Source of the DNA: Strongyloides papillosus
Lineage: Eukaryota; Nematoda; Chromadorea; Rhabditida; Strongyloididae
NCBI GenBank assembly: GCA_005656395.1
Contig: SRSI01000078.1
Span: forward strand, 2,046,001 to 2,110,000
Length of the DNA: 64,000 nt
Direction: 5' to 3'
Positions 49,792 to 62,328 of this stretch are shown here, piece by piece; the stretch's first letter is position 1, and the number at the start of each line of letters is the position of its first letter. Position numbers and translations under genes: made by a program. The notes under the pieces were generated by a model. That model did no database searches. It had not been told where the DNA came from and saw only the letters and a program-made list of their open reading frames with translations.

Positions 49792-50796
49792 AAGAAAAAA
49801 GAACATTTTTCATTAGTCTTATTTTTTACTACAAAGTTTAAACGGCATATTAAATCTGCAAATTTTAATGGAATACCTATTTTTGTCATTTTTTACCATT
49901 TATTTAATGTTATAAAGTGAAAATAATTCTTATAAAATGCAATTATTTTTAAATGTTTATTTTATTTTACAATTAAAAAGATATTATATCATTTCCATCA
50001 TAATACATATTCATTTAATTCAATTGAAAAATATTTACTACTCTTCATCAAAAATAATAATAATTGTATGTAATTAACTTTTAATAAAAAAACTTATCAC
50101 TTGAATAATTATATTTTTTTGTTAACTCAAAATATCAATTACAGAATATAGATATGCGTGACATAGGTTAATGATAATATTTACGTTTTGTTCAAAAATA
50201 CACTGCATACAATTATCTGAATATTCATTTATTGTTGGATAAAAAAATTATTAAAACGTTTTTTTATGATAAACAATTCCATGTCATAATTATTTTTATT
50301 TTGAAATATTTCTTTCACATGGAAAAAAATGCTTTAAACACACTATTTATAAGTTTTTTTAAATTTTATTATCTATAAAAGTGCAATTTATGTAAAAAAC
50401 GTAAACATAAATAATTGTCATGGTTATTATTTATGAAAAATATATTTTAATGGTGTAGGCTGTCATTTGGTAAAAAATTGAAATTAAATATAACAAAAAT
50501 ATATGCATTTTTCTACAGTTATTTTTATTTCTTTTGTTATAGGAACATATAAATTTATGTGACATACTTGTTTTAAATCCTATAAATAACTAAAAATATA
50601 AAAGTTAATAAAAATATTTGACATATAAATTATGCTTGGCTTATCTTTTAATTGTATTTTTTGAATAATAATATCATTATCCAATCTAGTTAATTATGTT
50701 TAATCAGCCAATTTAAATAAAATGATATGTGTAGATAATTAAAAGACTTTAAATACCAAGATTGATATTGAATTATGTTTCATTTTTGTAATAATA
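49792..50796. other. Intergenic, no gene seen
   Basis: 1 kb of AT-rich DNA between blos-2 and the acidic secreted protein gene. Nothing recognisable. Confidence 0.45.
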
Positions 50797-51415
50797 ATGT
50801 ATGATAAACGACTTGCTTTTAAAATTTTATTATACCTTACAATCACTCTGTCTATCACTTTGTTATCAAAATCACATCCACCAGATGAAATTGATGAAAG
50901 TAAGATTATTTTACCTTTTTTATAACTTTTTATTTATATATTTTATTTTTTAAGATATTGATGTTCCTTATCAAAGTGAAGTTGATGATATTACGATGAT
51001 GACTGATATTCATAAACATAATAATTATGTTGTGAAAAGAGAAACGGAAGATGAAAGCGATAGAAAGAGTAGTAACGAAAATTTAGTTAACGATTCAACA
51101 GGAGATTCTGAATCAGAGGAGAACCATACAAATAATGAGTCAACTGTTGAGAATGAGGACAATGAAGGAGGAGTCAAAGGAGTAAATTTCGAGGATAATG
51201 GTGATAAAAATAGTGATATTGAAAATCAAGATCAAACAGAGAGCGAGGAAGAACAAATGAAAAATGAGGATTTCAGTAAAAATAACGTTATAGGAACAGT
51301 AAATCGTGAAAAACGAGTCAACAAAGCAGGATCAAGTCACAAAAGTCGTCCATCCTTAAATCGTCTTACTAACTATAAAAATAAAGGTAATTCAGAAAAC
51401 ACCAATTCTAACTGA
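50797..51415 (+). CDS. Small secreted acidic low-complexity protein
   Basis: Two exons (50797-50899 and 50955-51415) joined across a 55-bp intron (GTAAGA...TTTAAG) give 187 residues. The first exon encodes a signal peptide (about residues 1-25, LAFKILLYLTITLSITLLS). The mature part is very rich in Glu, Asp, Asn and Ser up to about residue 145, then turns basic (NREKRVNKAGSSHKSRPSLN). Dibasic sites occur (VVKRET, REKRVN), so processing by a convertase is conceivable. No known domain is seen and I do not recognise the family. The reading frame is supported mainly by the in-phase intron and the signal peptide. Confidence 0.55.
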
Positions 51416-51987
51416 TACAATAAAAGAGTATAACAAAAATTTAAAGATATATTTTTTTAACACAAATATCATTTCCATTAAATTTTAATTATGAAAATGA
51501 TATAGACAATTAAAATTTTACTCTTATGTAACTCTTTTTCACTATTCCATTATATATTTGTATCAACTTAACAAGCGGAATATAAAAACTTTTACAATTC
51601 TGATATCATTTATATTTAATAAACACTTTTCGGCAAAATTTTATCAGAATAATTAATTACGTATTCTACAAACATATTTTCAAAATAATGGATTATGCAA
51701 ATAAATGTAATTAATAATTCATTGTATATTGCTTCTTGATTGTTTACTAAAATATTACCATTTATGATTGTATAAAAAAAATTTATTTTCTTTTTAGAAT
51801 GTTACAATTAAAATATCCTCTAGATGATTGTCATTATTTTTTTCCTTCTTAATGTTTGCTAAGTATTATAAATTTTTAAGAATATAAGTGTATTTCGTAG
51901 ACTTTTTATGACATTTTTTCTATAAATGTTTAATAAAATATTATCTATTATATCGTGGTTTTCAAACTATAACCATTTTTAGTTATC
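51416..51987. other. Intergenic, no gene seen
   Basis: 570 bp of AT-rich spacer. It ends in CCATTTTTAG just before the next start codon, a plausible trans-splice acceptor. Confidence 0.45.
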
Positions 51988-52348
51988 ATGTCGAAATTTT
52001 TACCGTTGAAAATTTTTATTCTAATTATTTTCCATGTCTCGCTTTTGAAAACTGTTGCTGGTGATCATAATGATTTAAGTAACCTTCGTCATTTACTTTA
52101 TGCTCCTTACAATGATAAACTTCGTATTGGTGATTCATTTGATAATATGGACTATCATTCACTTTTACATTGGAATCAATTATCTAAAATGAAAAGTCCT
52201 TATACAAGGAACATTAGAAATTTATTAAATTCTCCACACCGTAAGTATTTTAAAATTATAAATTTTAAAATAAAAAATGGTTAATATTACTATATTTTTA
52301 GTTCTTATTACAACAAAACGTTTTTATGATCCCAATGATAATAATTAA
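51988..52348 (+). CDS. Small secreted peptide precursor, unknown
   Basis: Two exons (51988-52240 and 52302-52348) joined across a 61-bp intron give 99 residues. A clear signal peptide (LKIFILIIFHVSLLKTVAG) is followed by a short polar mature chain containing RHLLYAPYND, RIGDSFDN and, from the second exon, TTKRFYDPNDNN at the C-terminus. The KR pair could be a convertase site releasing a short C-terminal peptide, so a neuropeptide-like precursor is one possibility. No cysteines are present in the mature part and no repeat of a peptide motif is seen, so this remains a guess. The in-phase intron supports the model. Confidence 0.5.
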
Positions 52349-52944
52349 AAAATAAAAGGACAACATCATGTAGTATTTAAAAAATGTCAATCAAATTTCT
52401 GCAACTGTATTAAAAAAAGATTCCTTTTAACCAATAAAAGAAACCTAAAAATCTCAACCTTCATCATACAATATACTTTTCTCTCTATTTACATTTTTCT
52501 TTCAACAAAAAAATCTAAAGAAGAAATGACTAAAAAAAGACTTTTTAACTTTTGTCAATTTAAAAGAGATTAACTATTTCATTGCATTGTATTAACTTTT
52601 TAACCAATAAAATGTTTTTAATAATAATTTGTGCAATTTAACTTTAATTTTTTTGAAATTATCATTGCTTTACACATATCATTCGTTCATCTACCACTTC
52701 TGAATTACAACGTTCAGTGCGACCTGAACGTGTACAGTTGTATATTAATCAGACATTATTATCATTAAATTAATTCGTGTGATCTTACAAAATACTTTAC
52801 TCGTCATATTCTTCTTTACTCTATTTTTTGTAAAATATAAACATTGATAAGAAACTTTTCCTAGGAACAATATAGTGTAAAAAGACAGATATAAATAGAA
52901 GAGGAGAGAAGTATTTAATATTATTAATATAACTGCTTAGAATT
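52349..52944. other. Intergenic region containing a perfect inverted motif
   Basis: 600 bp upstream of the beta-lactamase-like gene. At 52710-52731, ACGTTCAG and CTGAACGT are exact inverted repeats around TGCGAC, resembling the motif cluster at 44.7-45.2 kb. It probably includes the promoter of the downstream gene. Confidence 0.45.
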
Positions 52945-54292
52945 ATGGAGGATCTTAAAAAGTATGGTATTATTCCAATATTTATATTAATTGTTATGTC
53001 AAATATTTTTGCTCATGTTTATTGGCCTATGTATTATGGAAAAGATGTGATAATAAATGGATATATTGATAGCAAATTTGATAACGTCAAAAGAGCTTTT
53101 GAGTATGTCGTCAATTTTCTTGTATTTTTTTGATTATTAATAATATTTTTACAGAAATAACTTTTTAAAAGGCATGGAAAGAGAGGGTGCTAATGTCGCT
53201 GTTTTTTATAAAGGTCAAAATGTTGTTAATTTGTATGGTGGAATTAAAAATAATTCTAACAACGAAGAATGGGATCATAAAACTAAAACAGTAATTTTTT
53301 CAGCAACTAAAGCTATCTCATCTGTTTGTATTGCATTACTTGTTGATAGGAATTATATAAAATATGATGATAAAGTCATTAAAGTTTGGCCAGAATATGG
53401 ACAGTACGGTAAGGAAAATACAACCATTGAACATGTCCTTACACATATGGCAGGTATTCCATACCTTGAGAAAGAAATATCATTCGAGGTAGGATCCAAT
53501 GAAGAAGAGTTAGCAAGGATGATTGAGAGTAGTAAACCATTATGGCCACCAGGATATACTTCAGGTTACCATGGTTTAACATTTGGTTGGATTGTTAATG
53601 AAATAGTTAAAAGAACAGATCCTAAGAAAAGATCATTACATAAATTTTTTAAAGATGAAATAAGTAATCCAAATAATCTTGATATTGATATTGGTTGTAA
53701 GAAAGAAAGCTTACATCATATCGCAAAAATATCACAACCAACAATTATTGAAATTATTAAAGATACATTAATTCAACCATTAATGATACCAATGTTTGGG
53801 ATTGCATTTTTGCAACCAAATGGTTCACCAATCGTTAAGATGCAAGAAAATCCATCATGGATGAAAATGACACTAAATAATGTTCCTTTCAATGATCCTA
53901 AAATTTTGTCAATTCCTAATGGAGCAATAACAGGAATTACAAATAGTTATAATCTAGGAAAACTTTTTAACTTATTTATTTCTGGTAAAATTGTTAGTAA
54001 TAGAACGTTAAGTCAAATCACAGGACCAACATTAACAAATTGGCATTTAGAGAGGACAACACTATGGCCTGTCTATAAAGGAAGGGGATTTTTTTGGGAT
54101 GTTAATCCAATTGATTCATCTAAATTTATCTTTGGACATCCTGGTTATGGATGCCAAGGTTTACATATTGATTTAGAAAATGAATTAGTTGTATCATATC
54201 TTACAAACGGTTTAAAAAGTTCTACAAGTATTTTATGCGTTCCTTATCAAAGTATACTGAAAGCTGTGTACAAATCTATAAATAATATATGA
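52945..54292 (+). CDS. Serine beta-lactamase-like protein (LACT/LACTB family)
   Basis: Two exons (52945-53102 and 53155-54292) joined across a 52-bp intron (GTATGT...TTACAG) give 431 residues. The family descends from bacterial class C beta-lactamases and penicillin-binding proteins; in animals the members are thought to act as serine hydrolases or peptidases rather than in antibiotic resistance. The catalytic SxxK motif is SATK at 102-105, in an FSATKAISS context. The second motif Tyr lies at about 191 (SGYHGLTFGW) and the third is GHPG at about 380 in place of the KTG-type box. An LTHMAGIPY block is typical of the family. An N-terminal hydrophobic segment (IIPIFILIVMSNIFAHVY) acts as a signal peptide or anchor. 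C. elegans has several such lact genes; I cannot say which this matches. Confidence 0.87.
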
Positions 54293-54883
54293 TGTTTATT
54301 ATATAATTGGATCTCCTTTTTTCTTTACCTCGTAAATATTGTTTTTTAATAATATCAAAAAGTTTTTAAATGTTATCTTCATAGAGTAATAAAATATTGA
54401 TAATTTACTCACTCTTTCAATGTTTTTGAATGAAAGTAATATAATATTTCAATTATTATTCAATCATGAAATATTATATACATATTAATTTTTTAACATT
54501 AAAATAATAAAAACAAAAAAACAGGCTTTTCACTTCATGATTTATGATAGTATGGAAAAAAAACGTGAAAATGAATACTACACGTATTATTCGTTTATAT
54601 TGATAATCAAGATTGACCCGAATGGTTTAAGTTTTGTCACAGCTTTTTTTCCACAATGAATATTTAATACATCTTTTATATGAAATAATCCAATACAATT
54701 AATTTCTTTCATTTACAGTCAATAAAAAGTAATAAAAACCCTTGGGGTGATAAAAATGTAACTGGGATCTTGTCTTGATGAAAGCTTGATTATTAGGAGG
54801 TTGGATATTACCAGGTTTAAATATATAAATATTCCAACATTATTATAATTTAACTGTGCTTCAATTTTGTCACTTATATCAAT
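54293..54883. other. Intergenic region upstream of the collagen
   Basis: 590 bp, AT-rich in its first part. The last 160 bp are less so and look like the collagen promoter (listed separately). Confidence 0.45.
54740..54883 (+). promoter_or_regulatory. Probable collagen promoter with GATA site and TATA box
   Basis: TGATAAAA at 54748-54755 is a GATA-type site, and TATATAAAT at about 54822-54830 fits a TATA box about 55 bp upstream of the collagen start codon. Epidermal collagen genes in nematodes are commonly driven by GATA factors. The assignment is by position and motif only. Confidence 0.4.
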
Positions 54884-55892
54884 ATGGATAGTAAAGATAC
54901 ATCAAAACACAAGCAAATGCGTAGTATTGCTTTTGTAGCAATTGTCGTTTCAACTGCCGCTGTTTTTGCTTCAGTTGTAACATTACCAATGCTTTATAAT
55001 TACGTTCAATCATTACAAACTCATCTTTTGAGTGAAACTGAATTTTGTAGAGTAAGTTTTTGCTATAAATGAAGTCATAATAATATAACTTAAGGTAAGA
55101 TCAAAAGATATGTTATTAGAGGTTACTGCTCTTCAAATTGGAAAAAGACAAAACCATAGAATTAAAAGAGGATGGCTTTTTGGACAATATATTGCTGATA
55201 GAGAAGGCCAATTCGGTGGGGGAAGACAAACTTCTGGTGGAAGTAGTGGTGGAAATATGGGAGGCGGATATGGAACAGCTGCTGTTAATTCAGAACCAGA
55301 ACAAGTTTGCTGTACATGTCATCAAGGACCGCCAGGACCACCAGGAAGACCAGGACCAGAAGGAGTTCATGGTAAAGATGGAGATCATGGAAAAGATGGT
55401 CATCCAGGAAAAGATGCTGAATTGATTCCAGCTGAGCCATATGAGCCATGTATAATCTGTCCACCAGGTAGCATTGGACCTCAAGGACCAATGGGACCAA
55501 AAGGAGCACCAGGACCAAAAGGTTCACAAGGAGAGAATGCAAAACCAGGAATGAATGGAGAGAAAGGACCACCAGGAGCTGAAGGAACACCAGGTAGACC
55601 AGGAAGACAAGGACCAAAAGGTTCACCAGGACAAGCTGGAAGACTTATTTATGTACAAGGACCTCAAGGAATACAAGGACCACCAGGAGTTGTTGGACAA
55701 CCAGGACTTAAAGGACCAAAAGGAGCACCGGGAAATAGTTATCCAGGACCACCAGGACCACAAGGAGATCAAGGAGCACCAGGTAAAGATGGAAGAGCTG
55801 GAGCAGGTGGAATTAAAGGAAAACTTGGAGATCAAGGTGAGGTTGGATCATGTGATCACTGTCCAGCTCCACGTCTTCCACCGGGCTATTAA
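54884..55892 (+). CDS. Cuticle collagen
   Basis: Two exons (54884-55051 and 55095-55892) joined across a 43-bp intron give 321 residues, the usual size. It is a structural component of the moulted cuticle, secreted by the epidermis and crosslinked outside the cell. The N-terminus has a membrane segment (IAFVAIVVSTAAVFASVVTL). A furin-like site HRIKR (about residue 80) precedes a Gly-rich spacer. Gly-X-Y blocks follow, flanked by Cys groups: VCCTCHQGPPGPPG, CIICPPG and the C-terminal CDHCPAPRLPPGY. The Cys layout and the HCPxPR..PGY ending resemble the SQT-1/ROL-6 group, but I would not name an orthologue. Proline codons are almost all CCA and glycine codons GGA, which makes the repeat stand out in DNA and produces open shadow frames on the other strand. 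Confidence 0.92.
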
Positions 55893-56991
55893 ATTTCTTA
55901 TTTATCATAATTATATATTTAAAAAATGTTCATTTTTTTCATAACATAAAATAATATCATAATTCAATAGAAAAATAAATTAAACTTACATTACAAAAAG
56001 CATTTCTGTATTCTAGTTTTTAGTCTATAAACTAATAAGAATAGTTGAACAATTTTTTTCATGTCGCAATAGTTAATTGTCATTTAATGAAGAATTCTTA
56101 CTCGACGTGAGCAAATATCAACATACACATTACCTTGAAAAATTTATATAAGCTTTTATCAATAATATATACATATACTTCTACTGTCAATAGGTATCTC
56201 TAAATAAATATAAAGAGATTTGTCAAAAAAATCTTTATCAATATATATACATATACTAAGATGCATGTCTTGTTTTCTAGCCAGCATATTTTTTAACTAT
56301 TATTATTTTAAGTTGAAGTTAAATTTACCTATATATAAAATTTGACATATATAGGTAATGATTCGATAACAATATCACTTAAAATATTTTATTTGTTTAG
56401 TCTAAATTTTAAAAATTTTCTTACTCAATATCTTTTATACACAACATTTTAAAATTAATACCTATAAATTTATATAATATATTTTTAGAAAATTTTGTGA
56501 TTTTAACTATTGTTAGCACAATATAACATATAATATTGCTTATACGAGACATAAATTTCAAACAGGAGCATAAAATTTTAATATTTAAATTTTATTATTT
56601 TAAATTAACATATATTTTTTTCTTTTGAACATATTAGATCATAAAAGAATGAATCATACTATATAACCAAAATATTTATTGTAATATTAAATGATACGAC
56701 TTATTTTCATTGTATAATACACATAATAATATAATATGTTTGAACATATATACATATGTGTTCTTCTTACTCATTTATTTGAAGGAATTATTTTTGGATG
56801 ATGACATTTCTAAAAAAATTTGCACACCTATGTTTCATAATTTTTAGTTAACATTTTATTTTTAGTTTTTTTTTTAAATTATCTATTGTCTTTAAAATTA
56901 CTTTTATAACTATTATCACTAAAACATATGAAAATTTATTCTTTTTTATGTATTGAATAAAGAAAAAAACGACAAGAGTGGTTTACATAAA
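55893..56991. other. Intergenic, no gene seen
   Basis: 1.1 kb of AT-rich spacer between collagen and the ARL4-like gene. A short direct repeat around ATATATACATATACT occurs near 56165 and 56255. Confidence 0.45.
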
Positions 56992-57713
56992 ATGGGTTCA
57001 TCAATTTCATCACATATTTTTAAATCATCAGATCATAGAATTGTTATATTAGGTTTAGACAATGCTGGTAAAACAACCGTCCTATATCGAATGAAATTAC
57101 ATCAAATTATACTTACACAACCAACAGTAGGTTTCAATTGTGAAAAAGTATGTCTTTTTTTAAATTTATTAATGGATGATAGAAGAAAAAAATATCTAAA
57201 ACATTTTTATTTTAGTATAAAGTTATGGATGGTTTTGCTAAAGGCCATAATTTTACATTATGGGATGTTGGTGGACATCAACGATTACGTCCTCTTTGGA
57301 GAACATATATAAAAGCTGCATCTGCATTAATATTTGTTATTGATACTAATAATAAAAATAGATTTGAAGAAGCAAAAGATGAATTGGAAACAATATTGGT
57401 ATCATATGAACTACCAATTTATGTACCTATTTTATTGTTAGCAAATAAACAAGATCTACCAGGTTCAATGGAAGTTTCACAAGTATGTATTTGAGCAATA
57501 ATAGCTTTACATTTTTTTTATAAAAAAAATTTTTTTTAGTTAAAAAAGAATCTCGATATATATTTTGGGGAACGTATAGTTGAATGCATAGGATGTTGCG
57601 GGGTAACTGGTGAAGGGTTAGAAAATATCTTTGAAATGTTACTATATTTAATCAATTCATCAAAGCAAAAATTCCAACACCTTTTTAAAAATGGTATTAT
57701 TAAACAAAAATAA
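56992..57713 (+). CDS. ARF-like small GTPase, ARL4-like, with His at the catalytic Gln position
   Basis: Three exons (56992-57147, 57216-57482, 57540-57713) joined across introns of 68 and 57 bp give 198 residues. I start at ATG 56992, which places Gly at position 2 (MGSSIS), the N-myristoylation context used by ARF proteins. The GTPase boxes are complete: GLDNAGKTT (P-loop), PTVGF (switch I Thr), WDVGG (G3), NKQD (G4) and CCGVTGEGL (G5). VLYRMK and LRPLWRTY are close to ARL4 proteins. The residue after WDVGG is His73 where ARF and ARL proteins have the catalytic Gln. Loss of that Gln generally slows GTP hydrolysis. The tail ends in Lys (IIKQK), less basic than vertebrate ARL4. The gene is convergent with the ephrin; the stops lie about 135 bp apart. 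Confidence 0.87.
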
Positions 57714-57848
57714 TTATATTTAAAGATTGGAGAGATATAAATATATCAAATAATTTTTAATAATATATTATATTTCATAAATAGATTATATATATTGTAG
57801 TTGTAAAGATAGATATGAGCACAAAAGATTTCTTTTTTATTAATTATT

Positions 57849-58902
57849 TCAAATGAAATTGCAACTAATGACTAAAATAAATAAAATAACTAAAATAATA
57901 TGATAGTTATATGAAATTTTAATTGTTGAATTGATAAAGCCATATACCTCATCTTCATTATACTCAACATCAGCATTGTGAATTCTATATACAATTGCTG
58001 TATCATCATTAAAACTTTGTAACACTCCAGCTGTCATTGAATTATTTTCATTAAAATTTTTAACTATATTTTGGTTATTTCCTAAATATTTGTTTTTTAT
58101 CATTTTATGGGCCTCCTCAGATTTAGGTTGTTCATTTTTCTCTTGAATTTCAAATTTCACTTTCATATTATCTGTTAAACATAAACCACCCTCTGAATTA
58201 TCAATACCTTCAAGAGTGCCAGTTGATGTTGCTGTAGGAGTAAGAAAGATGATATTAAAAATTTTAAGATAACAGTATAACTTACAAATTAAATAATAAT
58301 CTTCACCTGGTTTAAAGACTAAAGCACCAGCTAATGGTGATACCTCTCGAAAGACAATATTTATTGAACTATTTAAGTTTGGGTTTTTACATGTCCCAAT
58401 AATCTTTGAGTTTAACAATGAACATTTCTCATAACCCTCCCTTGAAACCTATAATAAACAAGTTTATTTTATAAGTAAAAAACAGTATTAGTTTTTTTTG
58501 TCAATATACTTACAGCATACAGTTTAGAATATTTATATTTTCTATCATTCTCTCTAGCCTTTGGACAGTTTATCTTTATTCTATCCATAATATGGGCTTG
58601 TATAACAGGTTCAATGTTTCTATTCTTGTTAAATCTATTATGAAGATTAAATAAAAATTTTTTTGAACATATTAATGAATAGACAATTGTATTTTATAGT
58701 TTTTTTATTACAATTATTTATCATTAAAAAATTACGTAGTTAAAACTCACATATCATGTTGAGGATCCCATGACAAATCTTCCAATCTTTTTCCTCCTAC
58801 TAAGGATGACTGTTTCGTCGTTAAGAGGAAATTTAAAGTTAAAAATAATATAGTATTATAAAATAATAATTCAATTGTGTTATTTGATTTTTTAATTATC
58901 AT
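57849..58902 (-). CDS. Ephrin, GPI-anchored
   Basis: Four exons, 58751-58902, 58514-58634, 58286-58448 and 57849-58231, joined across introns of 116, 65 and 54 bp give 272 residues. Ephrins are membrane-bound ligands of the Eph receptor (VAB-1 in C. elegans) that guide cells and axons. A signal peptide (IELLFYNTILFLTLNFLL) is followed by the ephrin fold: LSWDPQHD, INCPKARENDRKYKYSKLYA, VSREGYEKCSLLNSKIIGTC, VFREVSPLAGALVFKPGEDYYLI, STSTGTLEGIDNSEGGLC and DNMKVKFEI. The exon junction in YYLI/STSTG is as expected for the family. A variable stalk leads to a C-terminal GPI signal (NSTIKISYN then IILVILFILVI). I start at ATG 58902; an in-frame upstream ATG at 59043 would spoil the signal peptide. 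A possible alternative intron (57890-57947) would remove the anchor. Which worm ephrin (VAB-2, EFN-2 to -4) is unresolved. Confidence 0.9.
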
Positions 58903-61900
58903 TATAGTAGAGATAGGAAGGAAAAAATTTAATATGTCGCCTAATGAATAAATTGTATTACTCTTAATATTAAATATATATATCAAATAATTCTTATATA
59001 TATTTATATATATCAAATTCTTTTTAATTTTAGCACATAGCAAGAAATCTAAAAAATATGATAAAGAAAAAAATTATTTTCAAGTGTAAAGATATATATG
59101 TGAATGTATAATATTTATATGATAAGATATGGAATATTTTTTTAAAATTTACTTATTAAATATAAGTACTCATATATTTTGAAGGTAATTATGATAAACA
59201 AAAGATTTTACAATATTATAAGTCTTATACGGTCAAAGAAAATATTTTTAATAAAATAAAAGTTTAAAATAATACAATTTGTAAAAAAAAATGGTTTTAA
59301 CTATTATTATAAGGAAAATGAAATTTGATTTTAAATATAATTAAATTTGATGAGACATTCACATTATTTACTATAAAAAGTAGTAAAGTTTACATGATAA
59401 AAAGAACATTAAGATATTACAGTTAAAATATAAATGAACAAGGAGTACAAATTTTAGTGAAATAATGACAAAAATATTTTCCATGAATCTATCTAATAAT
59501 TTGAATTTATCTATGTATGTGTTTTAAAATAAAGTTAAACTGTTACAAAATAAATGAAATTACACTTCAAATATTATGTAAATTCTTTTTAATTCTAGAA
59601 AATTGAATGATTTAAATTTTGGTGACTTTTTATTTACAAACTGAAATTAGAGTTAAATATTTTTCAAACTTAATTTGATGGGAGAAAATTATTAAATAAC
59701 AACCTTTTTGGTAATCTGACAATTTTATTAAATATATTATATGCGTTTAGATAGCATTTTACTTGCCAGTTTACTTTTAGTAATCATCACCAAACTATTA
59801 ATTAGACAAAAGGAAGTTTATAGCTAAATTGAGGAAACATTCTATTCAGTGTGAACGTGATGAATTATGAAAACAATTTTAAATTAAGAAAGTTGTGTGT
59901 ATTATTATAAAATGTCACTCATTAAAGTTTTAGATAATTAAATCTTTTATTTATAAAAACCAAAATCATAAAAGTTATAACATTTATCTATCTAATCTGT
60001 TACTTTTTTATTATTTAAAATGATAAAAAACAAAGTAACGATAAAGTAAATTATTAATATAAAATATATTATTTTTCTAGTAAAATTAAAAATATTTGCA
60101 ATGAAATAAAAAGTAAAGATTTTAAAATGTGATTCACATAAAAGTTTATCTTTATAATTAATATTTAGATACATTCTTATAAATATAAAAATAAGACAAA
60201 CAATTTATGTATATTATCTATTTGAAGAAAGAAGAAACCTATCAATATACATAGATACATGGATTAATAATAAACTCATATTATTCACCTGTCAACTTAT
60301 AATAATATTGAGTATTAAAAAGGAAATTATATCTAAGCTTAACACTTAATTATTCTTTATTCACTTTCACAAAGTAAATGATAAGGTAATTTCAATAACA
60401 ATTATAAATATATACACATATAATTTCTTTAAATATTATTTTGTTATTTACAATTACTAAATATAACTTTTTAGTAGAAATATAAATACATAATATTTTC
60501 GCTTTGTAATATAAATTGTCTTACTATTGAAATATTGTAATATTTTGGAGGATAAAAAAATTATAAAATAGAAATGATGAATGAAAGTTAATTATATGAT
60601 GTATTATTTAAATTAGAAAATAAACTTTTTGTACATTAACATTATAAAAATTATATTATCTAACATTAAAAGACTTAAATTTAATGAATTTATTTATGTA
60701 ACTTATATATTTAATGATAACACTTTACACAATATATATATGCTAAATGTTTCTATCATCAAGAAAAGGATAAGCAATCATATCATGGTAGAATAGTTTA
60801 CCGGAAACTGATATCAAAACAGTAATGAGTATTAAATACAATCTATAAGGTTATAAGCATTTAAATTATTTTTAAATTGTATAGTAAATGATGCATAGAA
60901 TTTGAAAATATTCAAAATAAAAAGAATATTATAAGATGATGAGTTAAAAAACTTATGTCTTCACTATTTATATATAGAGTATTTTTGGTAAATAAAGATA
61001 TTTTTAAATTAATCAAAAATTTATTCTTAAAGATATTACACTACATAATTTTTTTTTGATAATAAATTATATATAATTAAGGTAAACATTAATATTAAAA
61101 CAAAAGAATATTTTTTAATCATCTTTTTTATGTTAAATCACCATAAACTTTATATGATATATGTACATTACATGTCATAATGATGAATGTATTTTAATAT
61201 AAAAAAATATAATTTTAAAAGATAGCCAACTTTTATAGGTTTTAATTAAAAATCATGTTTTTATAAATAATAATTTTACTCTGAAACCCTCCACACATAC
61301 AATATTTATAAAATCAACATCTCAAAATAGTTAAAACTTAAATATTTTTAAAAAAAAATAAGAGACCATTTCATTTCAACACATCACTTAGGAACTAGTA
61401 ACGAATGATATTAAATATCATTTAGACTACAAATTGAAATTACACAATAAAAACATCCTTTTGTAGAATTCCACCTATTTTTTCTTTCACTCAGGCGTTT
61501 CAACTACCATTATTGAAAAAAAACAATGGAATGAAGAAGAAAGAGTCAACTTTACATTCCACTTTGACCAATTGATAAAAGAGGTATGAAAAGTAAAAGA
61601 CAAAAGTGTCAATCTATTTTAAATATAAAAAGTATGGAATGTTGTCTATATTATCATTGGTACTAGTTAAAAGACAAAAAAGTATTTTAAAAATTTTTGT
61701 CCAGTTTTAATATTATTTAAAAAAAGTTTGTAAAAATAATGGAGGAAAAAATCATTTTAGAGAGAAAAATTATCTTAATAATAATTTATTCTACATTATA
61801 TTATACACTGAAAAAATGATACTATTGTAAAATAAAAGAATATTCATTAAAAACATTGTGAAATTTATTCATTTTCATACATTTATTAAAAAGAATACAA

Positions 61901-62328
61901 ATTATATTCCATACAGTTAGAATTGTAAAATGTTACTTAATGTAAATCACAATTGACTGTTAATTTGTTAGATTTTAATTGACAATAAAAAAAATTGATG
62001 AACCAAATAAAAAATTTTATTTATGGGTTGTGCGCTATCAAAAAGATCTTTTAAAAATTATATCTATTAGTGGGTAAATTTAAAATGATATCTAAAATCC
62101 AGTCAAACAGTTTTTGCTGTATATTTGTCAAAAGTGTCGCAGTTATATTGAATGGTATAAATGGATAAAAAAACAAAACTTAAAGATGTATTGTTCTTTT
62201 TTTGTGTCGTTTTAAATTAAAGCTGTTTTTGATTTTTAGTAGAAAAAACCATTATTGTAAGAAAAATTGTTTGAATGTTGACTATTATAAGTGATTATTA
62301 TTATTACTATAATCTTTTTTGTTTATTT
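58903..62328. other. 3.4-kb intergenic region, no gene seen
   Basis: Lies between the ephrin's 5' end and the 3' end of cho-1 (both minus), so it should contain the ephrin promoter. It is very AT-rich, with less biased patches near 60740-60850 and 61270-61600 that carry no long frame. No RNA gene or transposon ends were recognised. Confidence 0.5.

Noticed and set aside
55285..55835. Open frames on both strands within the collagen region
   Set aside because: They are shadows of the GGA/CCA Gly-Pro repeat; the plus-strand Gly-X-Y frame is clearly the real one.
58903..59043. Upstream start for the ephrin at 59043
   Set aside because: It would place about 47 extra residues before the signal peptide.
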